A stretch of DNA of 64,000 bases from contig NZ_PCOY01000008.1 of NCBI RefSeq assembly GCF_002979475.1, positions 62,001 through 126,000 of the forward strand. Reading direction: 5' to 3'. This stretch comes from Microbacterium sp. MYb62 (GTDB lineage Bacteria > Actinomycetota > Actinomycetes > Actinomycetales > Microbacteriaceae). Under the pieces are notes generated by a model. That model was given only the letters and a program-made list of their open reading frames with translations. It was not told the origin of the DNA and ran no database searches. Every line of letters begins with the position of its first letter. The first letter of the stretch is position 1. Made by a program: the position numbers and the translations under genes. This document shows, one piece after another, positions 24,863 through 33,099 of this stretch.

Positions 24863-26797
24863 ATGCCCCGCCTTCTCCGCCCCTCACCGCACTGGATGCC
24901 CGACCTCGACCACGAGCTCTCGCCCTACACCGGGTACGCCCGCGCGCATTGGGAGGCCGCGGCCGATCGGCTGCTCTCCTCCGCTCGCGCCCACGCCCTG
25001 GAGGGCGGGGCGCTCGTGGACTTCGCGGGGGACGGGTCGTCGTCTCCCGTCGATCGGCTGGAGGGGTTCGCGCGGACGTTCCTGCTCGCCGCTCTGCGGA
25101 TCGCCGGTGCTCCGGCGCACACCGGCAGCGAGGCGGCGCACTGGCGTGAGGCGTTGAGACGCGGTGTGGCGGGGCGGCTCTGGCCGCGCCTGTCCGACCA
25201 CAGCCAACCCACCGTGGAGGCTGCGGCCGTCGCGATCGGCCTGCACGTCGCGCGGCCCCAGCTCTGGGAGCCCCTGGACGACGCCACGAAGGCGGGGATC
25301 TGCGCGTGGTTCGACGATGCGGCGGGCACCTGGTGCGCCGACAACAACCATGTGCTGCTCGGCGCGACGCTCGCCGCCTTCACGACGAGCGTCGGGCTCC
25401 GGGATCGGCGGGCGCTCGTCGAGAACGCACTCGACCGCATGGAGGACTGGTACCGCGGCGACGGCTGGTACACCGACGGTGACGGTCGGCGGTTCGACCA
25501 CTACAACGCCTACGCCTTCCACTGGTACCCGTTCTTCATCGCCCGGATGCTCGGCACGCGTCTGGATGACCGCCGAGCGGAGTACCGGAAGCGGCTGGGG
25601 GCCTTCCTCGTCGGCTATCAGCATCTGTTCTCGCGTGACGGTGCTCCGGTGCTGATGGGACGCTCGCTCATCTATCGCTGGGGAGTCACCGCGCCGTTCT
25701 GGATGGCGCGGTGGGAGGGGGTGGACGCCCTCCCGCTCTCGCGGATGCGACGGATCGCCAGCGGCACGCTGCGGCACTTCACCGACCAGGGGGTGCTCGA
25801 CGACGGCATCCTGTCCCTGGGGTGGCGGGCGGCGCCTGCGGCTGACATCGTGCAGTCGTACAGCGGATCCGGGTCCCCGTACTGGGCGAGCAAGGGCTTC
25901 CTCGGGCTGCTCCTCGCGCCGGACGACGCGATCTGGACGGACACGGAGTCGCCGATGCTCTCGGAGCACAGCGATGTACGCGTGAGCATCCCTGCTCCAC
26001 GCTGGCTGGTGGAGAGCCGCGACGGGCTCGTGACGCTGCACAACTTCGGCAGCGACGGGCATCCCACCCGCGATGACCATCTGTACCGCCGGCTGCAGTT
26101 CTCCACGGCGACCGCGCCGGTGTGCGGGGAGGGGCAGCGGGACTGCGACCTGACGATCGAGGGAGCCGTGCATCGAGCGGCGTCGACCGCGACCGTCACG
26201 CCGCGGGGAGGTGCCGTCACGCGCGCCCTCGATGCGGCAGGGCGCCAGGTCGAGACCGCGGTCTCGGCCCACGTGGGCGACGACGCGACGGTGTACGTCG
26301 CCCGGGTGCGAGGTGCCGCGGGCCTGCGGCTGACGGTGAGCGGTGCGGCGGTGTCGTGGGAAGAGGACGACGACCGTGGTTCGAGCGTGCAGGTGTCTTC
26401 CGACCGCGCGGCTGCGGTCGGCGCGGCCGGTGTGTGGGCCGGGATCCGCTGGCTCGGGGCCTGGAGCGCGACGACGGGATCGGACGCGGAAGGCAGTGGC
26501 GCGCCGCTGCCGGTGGAGGCCGGGATCGAGAGGGTCGCGGGTGGCACGGCGCTGGGAGAGCATGCTGCCTACCCTCGGGTGACCACGGCGCCGGTGCGCG
26601 GAGACGTCGTCATCGCCTGGCAGTGCGCTCTGCGCCGGGATCGCGGCTTCGAGGCCCTGACCGCGGACGCGGCCGACGTTCGCGTCGCCGAGGACCACGT
26701 GCGATTGACGCTGAACGGAGAGGAGCAGGTCTTCCGCTGGTCGGCATCGGAGACCTTCGACGGGGACCGCCACGCGCAGCGTGCATTCCGGCCCTGA
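24863..26797 (+). CDS. DUF2264 domain-containing protein
   Basis: A 644-residue protein. The N-terminal 370 residues match DUF2264 features: GDGWYTDGDGRRFDHYNAYAFHWY split over two motifs, GRSLIYRWG and SGSPYWASKGFLGLLLAPDD. The region is rich in helices and resembles the (alpha/alpha) barrels of unsaturated-glycan hydrolases. The rest is a beta-rich domain (residues about 390-640). No signal peptide is seen. Family function is not settled, but these genes often lie in sugar-degradation loci. The ATG at 24863 (MPRLLRPSP) is used; the spacing to GGAGGG is short, and no better start exists. It is divergent from sulfatase D. Confidence 0.8.
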   Translation: MPRLLRPSPHWMPDLDHELSPYTGYARAHWEAAADRLLSSARAHALEGGALVDFAGDGSSSPVDRLEGFARTFLLAALRIAGAPAHTGSEAAHWREALRRGVAGRLWPRLSDHSQPTVEAAAVAIGLHVARPQLWEPLDDATKAGICAWFDDAAGTWCADNNHVLLGATLAAFTTSVGLRDRRALVENALDRMEDWYRGDGWYTDGDGRRFDHYNAYAFHWYPFFIARMLGTRLDDRRAEYRKRLGAFLVGYQHLFSRDGAPVLMGRSLIYRWGVTAPFWMARWEGVDALPLSRMRRIASGTLRHFTDQGVLDDGILSLGWRAAPAADIVQSYSGSGSPYWASKGFLGLLLAPDDAIWTDTESPMLSEHSDVRVSIPAPRWLVESRDGLVTLHNFGSDGHPTRDDHLYRRLQFSTATAPVCGEGQRDCDLTIEGAVHRAASTATVTPRGGAVTRALDAAGRQVETAVSAHVGDDATVYVARVRGAAGLRLTVSGAAVSWEEDDDRGSSVQVSSDRAAAVGAAGVWAGIRWLGAWSATTGSDAEGSGAPLPVEAGIERVAGGTALGEHAAYPRVTTAPVRGDVVIAWQCALRRDRGFEALTADAADVRVAEDHVRLTLNGEEQVFRWSASETFDGDRHAQRAFRP

Positions 26798-26860
26798 GTC
26801 CGGTGCAAGGAGACGGCGCGATGTGTCCGACGCCGCCCGGGCGCGCTCATCGGTCTGCAC

Positions 26861-26890
26861 TTGACACCACTTCATCCGTAGTACTACTTT
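26861..26890 (+). promoter_or_regulatory. Promoter before DHFR-like gene
   Basis: TTGACA at 26861-26866 is a full-consensus -35, followed after 18 bases by TACTTT (26885-26890) as a -10. The spacer contains a perfect 10-bp palindrome, GTAGTACTAC (26878-26887), that could be an operator. Transcription from here would give a 50-base leader for the gene at 26950. Confidence 0.55.
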
Positions 26891-26949
26891 CATATCCAGA
26901 CGCCAACTACAGCCATAGTGGTTGCAGACAGCACGCCGAGGAGCACCCC

Positions 26950-27549
26950 ATGACGGCCACCCGCAGACTCACGTACTTGATAGCAGCGTCCCTCGACGGC
27001 TTCATCGCCGGGCCCAGCGGCGACGATCCCACCGGGCCTGACGGATTCTGGCCCGTGACCGACGACTACATCCGATTCCTCACGGAGGAGTACCCCGAGA
27101 CGCTGCCGTCCGTCGCCCGCGAGGCGCTCGGCATCACGGAGCGCGGCTCGCGATTCGACACGGTGCTGGAGGGTCGCCGCACCTACGAGATCGGGCTCGC
27201 GGCGGGTGTGCCGAATGCGTATCCGCACTTGCGGCACCTCGTGTTCTCGACGACTCTCGAGACGCTCCCCGACCCCGCCATCGAACTCGTCCGGCACGAC
27301 CCGGTCGAGCGCGTCCGCGCCTTGAAGAACGAAGCGGGAGGCGGGATCTGGCTCATCGGAGGTGGTGCGCTCGCAGCCGCACTCCGTTCCGAGATCGATG
27401 AGCTGGTCGTGAAGCTCAGCCCCCTCACGATCGGAACCGGAATTCCTCTCTGGGGAGCAGACGCGACGTTCGAACCGACCATGTGGACACGGGCCGGGGT
27501 CACACCCTTGCCCGGCGGAACGACCGTCTTGCACTTCACGCGGGCGTGA
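26950..27549 (+). CDS. Dihydrofolate reductase family protein (RibD C-terminal-like)
   Basis: A 199-residue protein with the DHFR/RibD-C fold signs: RLTYLIAASLDGFIAG at the start, LEGRRTYEIG, and GGGIWLIGGGALAAAL near residue 135 as the NADPH-binding glycine stretch, then LVVKLSPLTIGTGIPLW. Proteins of this type (YyaP/YwjB-like) are common in soil bacteria and are reductases of unknown substrate; folate is unlikely since they lack the true DHFR substrate site. The ATG at 26950 has GAGGAG about ten bases upstream. A consensus promoter precedes it, so it is probably monocistronic. Confidence 0.85.
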   Translation: MTATRRLTYLIAASLDGFIAGPSGDDPTGPDGFWPVTDDYIRFLTEEYPETLPSVAREALGITERGSRFDTVLEGRRTYEIGLAAGVPNAYPHLRHLVFSTTLETLPDPAIELVRHDPVERVRALKNEAGGGIWLIGGGALAAALRSEIDELVVKLSPLTIGTGIPLWGADATFEPTMWTRAGVTPLPGGTTVLHFTRA

Positions 27550-27606
27550 CGAGCAAGAGGACGACGTTTTCGATGTGGACCGGCTGGTCCGATCCGCGGG
27601 CGCCCC

Positions 27607-27649
27607 TTGACATCCCCTCCGCCCAGGCATAACGTACAACCAAATGGTT
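27607..27649 (+). promoter_or_regulatory. Consensus promoter and operator for ArsR-SRPBCC operon
   Basis: TTGACA (27607-27612), a 17-base spacer and TAACGT (27630-27635) form a near-ideal sigma-70 promoter. The start site falls within about three bases of the ATG, so the message is leaderless or nearly so. AACCAAATGGTT (27638-27649) has perfect AACCA/TGGTT arms and covers the start codon; it is well placed for autorepression by the ArsR protein. Confidence 0.7.
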
Positions 27650-28033
27650 ACACAACGAGAGCTGAGCGAAGCGGAGGTCGACCGTGTCTTCCACGCACTG
27701 GCGACGTCGACCCGGCGCGACATCCTGCGCCGGACGATCGAGCGGGAGCAGTCCGTCTCGACCCTCGCCTCCGAATACGCGATGTCGTTCGCCGCGGTGC
27801 AGAAGCACGTCGCCGTGCTGGAGGCCGCGAACCTCATCGTCAAGCGCGCCGAGGGACGCGAGCGGCTCGTCCGCGCGAACCCCGAGATGATCGCCCGCGC
27901 CAGGGCGCTCCTCGCCCGATACGAAGAGCTGTGGCGGTCGCGCATCGCCCGGCTCGACGACCTGCTGGCCGAGACGCCTCGGTCCGGGACATCCGACAAC
28001 AGCGACACCACGAAGAACGAACAAGGAGACTGA
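27644..28033 (+). CDS. ArsR family transcriptional regulator
   Basis: A 129-residue winged-helix repressor: VFHALATSTRRDILRRT opens the domain, YAMSFAAVQKHVAVLEAANLI is the recognition region, and KRAEGRERLVRANPEM the wing. The C-terminal helix (ARYEELWRSRIARLDDLLAE) is typical of ArsR proteins that pair with AHSA1/SRPBCC genes. No metal-binding motif is seen. It begins at ATG 27644 inside an operator palindrome. The partner gene starts one base after its stop region, with AAGGAG before it. Confidence 0.9.
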   Translation: MVTQRELSEAEVDRVFHALATSTRRDILRRTIEREQSVSTLASEYAMSFAAVQKHVAVLEAANLIVKRAEGRERLVRANPEMIARARALLARYEELWRSRIARLDDLLAETPRSGTSDNSDTTKNEQGD

Positions 28034-28034
28034 A

Positions 28035-29012
28035 ATGCCTGTCACCGACGTCACCACCGATGCCGAGAACCTGACCATGACCGTCGTCGCCGATTTCGCC
28101 GCGCCGGTCGAGCGCGTCTGGAGCGCCTACTCCGACCCGCGTCAGCTCGAGCGCTTCTGGGGCCCTCCCGGCTGGCCGGCCACGTTCACCGCCTGGGACC
28201 ACACGGTCGGCGGACGCGCGGTCTACTCGATGAACGGTCCGCGCGGCGAGAAGTCCTCCGGGGCCTGGGAGTTCGTCTCGATCGACGCGCCGCACAGTTT
28301 CGAGGTCATCGACTCGTTCGTCGACGAGAGCGGCAAACCGCTCGACGGCTTCCCGGCCCAGCGGATGTCGTTCTCGTTCGACTCGACCCCCGACGGCACC
28401 CGCATGATCACGACGAGCCACTTCGACTCGGTCGACGCGCTGGAGCAGGTCGTCGAGATGGGCCAGGTCGAGGGCATCAAGATGGCCATGGCGCAGCTCG
28501 ACGCCGTGCTGCAAGACCTCCGCGAGTACGCACAGGGCAAGGGCACGCGCGTGGAGCTGCTCGACGACACCCACGTGCGCATCACCCGCCTGGTCGAGGG
28601 GCCGCGCGAGCTGGTCTGGCGCGCCCACTTCGAGCCCGACCTCATCCGCAAGTGGATGCTCGGTCCCGACGGGTGGGAGATGACGGAGTGCGTCGCCGCG
28701 ACCGAGGTGGGCCAGTCGTACCGGAACTCCTGGGCGCCGGTCGGCGACACCGAGGGGCAGCCGTTCGGCTTCGAGGGGGAGGCGCTCCTGATCGACGCCC
28801 CGCGCCGCGCGGTCAGCACCGAGCGGATGCAGGGCCTGCCGACCGAGACCCTCAACGATCTGAATCTCTACGAGGAGGACGGCGCGACGCTGGTCACGCT
28901 GCTCATCGAGTACCCCGACAAGGAGACGCGCGACATGATCCTCGCCACCGGCATGGCCGACGGCATGGAGTCGTCGTTCGCTCGCCTGGAGCGGGAGCTG
29001 CTCTCGGTCTGA
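28035..29012 (+). CDS. Two-domain SRPBCC (AHSA1-like) protein
   Basis: A 325-residue protein made of two tandem SRPBCC domains. The first (residues about 10-160) has VERVWSAYSDPRQLERFWGPPGW, and the second (about 165-325) has HVRITRLVEGPRELVWRAHFEPDLIRKWMLG. The internal duplication explains why it is twice the length of the single-domain protein at 8155. Such proteins bind hydrophobic ligands. It is translated from ATG 28035 with AAGGAG upstream, coupled to the ArsR gene. A strong terminator follows at 29048-29090. Confidence 0.88.
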   Translation: MPVTDVTTDAENLTMTVVADFAAPVERVWSAYSDPRQLERFWGPPGWPATFTAWDHTVGGRAVYSMNGPRGEKSSGAWEFVSIDAPHSFEVIDSFVDESGKPLDGFPAQRMSFSFDSTPDGTRMITTSHFDSVDALEQVVEMGQVEGIKMAMAQLDAVLQDLREYAQGKGTRVELLDDTHVRITRLVEGPRELVWRAHFEPDLIRKWMLGPDGWEMTECVAATEVGQSYRNSWAPVGDTEGQPFGFEGEALLIDAPRRAVSTERMQGLPTETLNDLNLYEEDGATLVTLLIEYPDKETRDMILATGMADGMESSFARLERELLSV

Positions 29013-29040
29013 GCGCGGCATCCGTCGTCGCTGCAGGCCC

Positions 29041-29090
29041 TCACGCTGGATCAGGCGGTTCTCCGAGGAGACCGCCTGATCCGGCGTTTT
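29041..29090 (+). terminator. Terminator built on the GGATCAGGC repeat (copy 3)
   Basis: GGATCAGGCGGTTCTCC (29048-29064) pairs with GGAGACCGCCTGATCC (29067-29082) with one bulged T and a two-base loop, followed by TTTT at 29087-29090. This is a good intrinsic terminator for the ArsR-SRPBCC operon. Its start, TCACGCTGGATCAGGC (29041-29056), matches the opening of the two 76-bp repeats at 2691 and 4985, so it belongs to the same dispersed family. Confidence 0.75.
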
Positions 29091-29164
29091 CGCCTGCGCC
29101 GGCGAGTCCGACAACCGGCGCCCGACAGGCGGAACCCGGCTGCGCGGGATAAAGTGGCGACACG

Positions 29165-30517
29165 ATGAGGATCACGCGCCGCACTCTGCTCCTCGGCGCC
29201 GGAGCCGGCGTCGCTTCGGTGCTTCTCGCCTCCTGCACGCCGGAACCCGCGCCCACGCCGACGCCCACCCGCACGCGCGAACCCGAGCCTCCGCCCGGCG
29301 TCCCCGCCGCAGCCGGCAGCATCCGCAGCACCTGGACCACCGACCCCTTCGCGCTCGGCGCCGCCAGCTTCACACCCGTCGGCGCGCTCGCCGGCACGCG
29401 TCTCGCGCTGGGCAAGCCCGTCGACGGACGTCTGTTCTTCGCGGGCGAGGCGACCGATGAGGACGCCCCCGGCACGGTGCGCGGCGCGATCAGCTCGGGC
29501 GCGCGCGCGGCCGAAGAGCTGCTGATCCCGGCGACCTCGGGGGAGCGGATCGCGGTCGTGGGTGCAGGGCTCGCCGGGGCCACGGCCGCCGCGATGCTCG
29601 CCGAGGGCGGCATGCAGGTGACGGTCTTCGAGGCCAGAGACCGCGTCGGCGGACGGGTCTACTCGCGTGTCGACGATACGTGGCCGCTGCCCGTGCAACT
29701 CGGCGCCTGGCTCTTCGGCGCCGACGATGCCGAGGTGCTCGAACGGATGAGCAGCGGAGAGGTCGGCGTCGTCGAGCTGGCCGGTGAACTCTGGCGCAGC
29801 CCCGAAGGCGACACCGACCCGGTCGATCCCCAGCCGTTCGACGCGGCGATCACGACGGCGCAGGCCGCCCCCGAAGACTCTTCGGTCACCGATGCCCTGA
29901 CCGCTGCGGGCGTCGACCCTGCTGACCCCGCGACCGCGGCCCTGCTCGCGATCCTCGCCGCCCGCACCGGCGCGGGCGCCGACGAGCTGTCGAGCTGGTT
30001 CGCACCGCCGCTGCCCACGGATGACCTGAAGGCCGCGACCGACGACGTCACGCCGTTCATCGAGCAGGCACTCGACGGCGTCGAAGTGGGGCTCAACTCC
30101 CCTGTCGCCCGCCTCGCATACGACGACACCGGGGTGAGCGTCCGCCTCGGCACCGGGGAGGCGCTGTCGTTCGACCGCGTCATCGTGACCGTGCCGCTCG
30201 GTGTGCTCCAGGATCGCAGCATCGAGTTCGACCCGCCCCTCCCGTTCTCCAACCGGGGGGCGGTCTCGGCGCTCGGCATGGGCGCGATCGAGACCGTCTG
30301 GCTCCGGTGGGACGAGCCGTTCTGGGACGACGAGCATGCGATCTGGCACGCTGTCGGTGCCGACGTGGTGATCCCGACCTGGATCAACCTGCGCCCCGCG
30401 ACCGGTGAGAACGTGCTCGTCGGCATCGTCGGAGGGGCCGCAGCCGCGGAGTTCGCGGGGCTCGACGAGGAGGAGGCGATCGAGGCCGCACTCGCCTCGC
30501 TCGCGCTCTACGTCTGA
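29165..30517 (+). CDS. Lipoprotein flavin amine oxidase with permuted FAD domain
   Basis: A 450-residue protein. TRRTLLLG is a twin-arginine motif and LLASC with Cys24 a lipobox, so it is probably a Tat-exported lipoprotein. Residues 57-118 (TWTTDPFALGAASFTP, then RLFFAGEATDED and GTVRGAISSGARAAEEL) match the segment that normally ends flavin amine oxidases. Only after it comes the dinucleotide fold, GAGLAGA at 133-139 and EARDRVGGR at 156-164, which normally begins them. The C-terminus stops at the point where the DPFALG segment would usually follow. The chain thus looks circularly permuted. All FAD-contact motifs are present, so it may be active; substrate unknown. A -10-like TAAAGT is 10 bases before the ATG. 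Confidence 0.8.
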   Translation: MRITRRTLLLGAGAGVASVLLASCTPEPAPTPTPTRTREPEPPPGVPAAAGSIRSTWTTDPFALGAASFTPVGALAGTRLALGKPVDGRLFFAGEATDEDAPGTVRGAISSGARAAEELLIPATSGERIAVVGAGLAGATAAAMLAEGGMQVTVFEARDRVGGRVYSRVDDTWPLPVQLGAWLFGADDAEVLERMSSGEVGVVELAGELWRSPEGDTDPVDPQPFDAAITTAQAAPEDSSVTDALTAAGVDPADPATAALLAILAARTGAGADELSSWFAPPLPTDDLKAATDDVTPFIEQALDGVEVGLNSPVARLAYDDTGVSVRLGTGEALSFDRVIVTVPLGVLQDRSIEFDPPLPFSNRGAVSALGMGAIETVWLRWDEPFWDDEHAIWHAVGADVVIPTWINLRPATGENVLVGIVGGAAAAEFAGLDEEEAIEAALASLALYV

Positions 30518-31227
30518 CCCACGCGCTCGCCGATCCGCGCCGCGTCCGGCGCGCTCGGACTCTCCTCGGCATCCGTACGCAATCGCCGCGGCAGCGGCAT
30601 CCGGCTGATGAGCACGAGCAGGGTGGCCACGACCGCGAACGTGCCGAGGGCGATCGCGGACGACGCCACGAACTCCATCGGCCCGCTCACCTGCCGCGGA
30701 TCGAGGAAGTAGTACGGATACCAGCCGATCAACGGCCCGCGGATCATCGTGGCCACGCCCCAGAGCACCGGGTAGGCGAGTGTCACCGGGATCACCCTCC
30801 ACGGAACGGAACGGTGCCCCGGTGCCAGTGCCCACGCGGCGACCGTCACCGCGGGAAGCCAGAAGTGCAGCACCTGATCCGACCACGGCACATCGATGCG
30901 GATGCCGCGGATCCCGGCCTGCCAGACGAGGATCGCGAACACCAGTCCCGCCGTGATCGTCCAGGTCAGGACGAGCGCCAGAGCGACGGTGAGCCACCGC
31001 GGATCCCTGGCGCGGCGCAGCGCGATGATGCCGGCGATGGTCAGGAGCACGACGAACGCGATGTTCGACTGGTTGGTCAGGTACGCGAAGAAGTTCTGGC
31101 TCGCGATGGTGTTCGACGCGAGTCCCCAGCTGAGCCGGTGGATGAGCGCCACCAGGCAGACGGCGGCCGCGCCGAGGCGGAGCAGGCCGAAGACGGTGCG
31201 GGCCTTCACCGCTGCGTCACCACCCAT
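30508..31227 (-). CDS. Pr6Pr family membrane protein
   Basis: A 239-residue protein with six or seven hydrophobic helices. FFAYLTNQSNIAFVV and GWYPYYFLDPRQV are the characteristic motifs of the Pr6Pr family (related to FAR-17a/AIG1-type membrane proteins). WSDQVLHFWLPAVTVAAW contains the conserved His. Eukaryotic relatives hydrolyse fatty-acid esters of hydroxy fatty acids; bacterial functions are not known. The 3' end overlaps that of the convergent amine oxidase gene by ten bases. The C-terminal 25 residues are hydrophilic. Confidence 0.82.
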   Translation of the reverse strand: MGGDAAVKARTVFGLLRLGAAAVCLVALIHRLSWGLASNTIASQNFFAYLTNQSNIAFVVLLTIAGIIALRRARDPRWLTVALALVLTWTITAGLVFAILVWQAGIRGIRIDVPWSDQVLHFWLPAVTVAAWALAPGHRSVPWRVIPVTLAYPVLWGVATMIRGPLIGWYPYYFLDPRQVSGPMEFVASSAIALGTFAVVATLLVLISRMPLPRRLRTDAEESPSAPDAARIGERVGQT

Positions 31228-31292
31228 TCCGTCATCCGCCGAGTCTACGGATCAGATCTCCGAGCTTCCGCCGTGTCGCGGGGGATCGGCGG

Positions 31293-31856
31293 TCATCGGA
31301 TCATCGAGAGGAGGAGGCGGCCGGCATCGTCACGGGAGAGTCCGGCGAACATCGGCAGCGCCAGCACGTAGCGGCCGAAGAGGAATCCGACGATCGCGAC
31401 CGCCATCCTGCGCGCCTGCTCGCGACCGAAGTCGTCGACGAGCGGCTCGTAGACGGAGGCCTGGATGTAGGCGGTGATCGAGGCGGCCGAGCCGTCGCGG
31501 GAGGCGAGTCGTCGTGCGAAATGCGCGAGGCGCGGGCCGTGCTCCGGATGCTCCCACACCGCGAGGATGCCGTGCGCCAGCCGTGAGGGATCGATGGGAC
31601 CGTGGCCGTCGCGCCCGCGGGACAGCGCGATGACGTCGTGCGGGGCGGCCCGCAACGCGATCGCCGTCGCGACGAGCTCATCGCGCGACCCGAAATGATA
31701 ATTGACCAGTGTGTGACTGACGCCCACCTCGGCGGCCAGTCGGCGTGAGGAGAGCGCGGCAAGATCTCCCCGCTCGAAGTGCTCCTGAGCAGCCTGCAGA
31801 AGCCTCCCGCGCACGGTCGACGGTCCGCGCGGGCGTCCAGCCGATTTATTGACCAT
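31293..31856 (-). CDS. TetR/AcrR family transcriptional regulator
   Basis: A 187-residue regulator. The helix-turn-helix reads RGRLLQAAQEHFERGDLAALSS, RRLAAEVGVSHTLVNYHFGSRDELV, a standard TetR signature. The ligand domain includes YIQASVYEPLVDDFGREQARRMAVAIVGFLFGRYVLA. The ATG at 31856 (MVNKSAGRPRG) is preferred to longer frames that would overlap the divergent monooxygenase gene, whose own start is only 37 bases away. It is therefore likely to control that gene. No ribosome site precedes the ATG. Confidence 0.88.
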   Translation of the reverse strand: MVNKSAGRPRGPSTVRGRLLQAAQEHFERGDLAALSSRRLAAEVGVSHTLVNYHFGSRDELVATAIALRAAPHDVIALSRGRDGHGPIDPSRLAHGILAVWEHPEHGPRLAHFARRLASRDGSAASITAYIQASVYEPLVDDFGREQARRMAVAIVGFLFGRYVLALPMFAGLSRDDAGRLLLSMIR

Positions 31857-31893
31857 GCTCGCATCGTCGCACCCGACGCACGACGCTTTCCCC

Positions 31894-33078
31894 ATGGACA
31901 CGCGAATCGACACCGACTGCGTCATCGCCGGAGGCGGCCCCGCCGGTCTCATGCTCGGACTGCTCCTCGCGCGTCAGGGGCTCGACGTCACCGTGGTCGA
32001 GAAGCACGCCGACTTCCTCCGCGACTTCCGCGGCGACACGATCCATCCCTCGACGCAGGAGCTTCTGGGCGAGATCGGCCTGCTCGACGAGTTCCTCGCG
32101 CGGCCTCACGCCGACATGTCGCGGGTCACGCTCAGCTGGCATGGCACCGAGCTCACGCTGGCCGACTTCTCCCACCTGCCGACATCGCGGAAGGTGATGA
32201 CGTTCATGCCGCAGTGGGACTTCCTCGATCTGCTCGCCGGCGCCGCGGAACGGTTCCCCGGCTTCCGGCTGCTGCGGTCGACCCGCCTCGACGACGTCGT
32301 GCGCGAGGACGGACGGATCGTCGGCGTCACCGGCGCCGGGCCCGACGGGACGATCGAGGTGCGCGCCCGACTCGTCGTCGATGCTTCCGGGCGCGACTCG
32401 GAGCTCCGCGCCGCGGCCGGGCTGACGCCGGTCGGCGTGGCGGCGGCCATGGACGTGCTCTGGTTCCGGGTGCCGAAGACGGCCGGCGACCATCATCCGT
32501 TCATCCAGGCGGGGGCGGGCATGGTGATCACGATCGATCGCACCGACTTCTTCCAGAGCGCGCATGTGATCCCGGCAGGGACGTGGACCGGCTCCGCCGA
32601 CGATCTGCGCCGGATGAAGGAACGCCTCGGCCGCATCTCCGCACGTCTCGGAGAGGCGACGGCCGACCTCGTCCCGGAAGACGTGCACCTTCTGCGGGTG
32701 CGCCTGGAGCGGCTGCGTCGATGGCACGTCGACGGGCTGCTCTGCATAGGAGATTCCGCCCATGCCATGTCCCCGGCCGGTGGGGTGGGCATCAACCTCG
32801 CCATCCAGGATGCCGTCGCCACCGCGCGCATCCTCGGTCCTGTGCTGGCCCAGCGCGTTCCGCGCCCCGCCGACCTGCGCAGGGTGCAGCGTCGCCGCGC
32901 CTGGCCGGTGCTCGTCACCCAGGCGGTGCAGCGCCGTCTGCAAGGGCCGGTGCTGTCATCGAGCGACGCGGGCTCCCCGCTGCCCCGAGCACTGCGGATG
33001 CTGCGCGATCACCCGCGACTGACGCGGATCACCGGGCGCTTCGTCGGGATCGGCGCGCGCCCGGAGCATCCGGGGTGA
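31894..33078 (+). CDS. FAD-dependent monooxygenase (PHBH/UbiH-like)
   Basis: A 394-residue group A flavin monooxygenase. CVIAGGGPAGLMLGLLLARQG at the start binds FAD, the DG-type motif is present as VVDASGRDS, and LCIGDSAHAMSPAGGVGINLAIQDA is the second FAD motif. Related enzymes hydroxylate aromatic rings or polyketides using NAD(P)H and O2; substrate not readable. ATG 31894 is chosen since it starts directly before the FAD motif; an upstream ATG at 31849 would overlap the divergent TetR gene. The TetR product is the likely repressor. Confidence 0.88.
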   Translation: MDTRIDTDCVIAGGGPAGLMLGLLLARQGLDVTVVEKHADFLRDFRGDTIHPSTQELLGEIGLLDEFLARPHADMSRVTLSWHGTELTLADFSHLPTSRKVMTFMPQWDFLDLLAGAAERFPGFRLLRSTRLDDVVREDGRIVGVTGAGPDGTIEVRARLVVDASGRDSELRAAAGLTPVGVAAAMDVLWFRVPKTAGDHHPFIQAGAGMVITIDRTDFFQSAHVIPAGTWTGSADDLRRMKERLGRISARLGEATADLVPEDVHLLRVRLERLRRWHVDGLLCIGDSAHAMSPAGGVGINLAIQDAVATARILGPVLAQRVPRPADLRRVQRRRAWPVLVTQAVQRRLQGPVLSSSDAGSPLPRALRMLRDHPRLTRITGRFVGIGARPEHPG

Positions 33079-33099
33079 GGGCGACGCCTCGCCCGCGGG

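Noticed and set aside
29165..30517. Truncated or frameshifted amine oxidase
   Set aside because: The missing C-terminal segment is present at the N-terminus in the same unbroken frame after a good signal peptide, which fits permutation better than damage.
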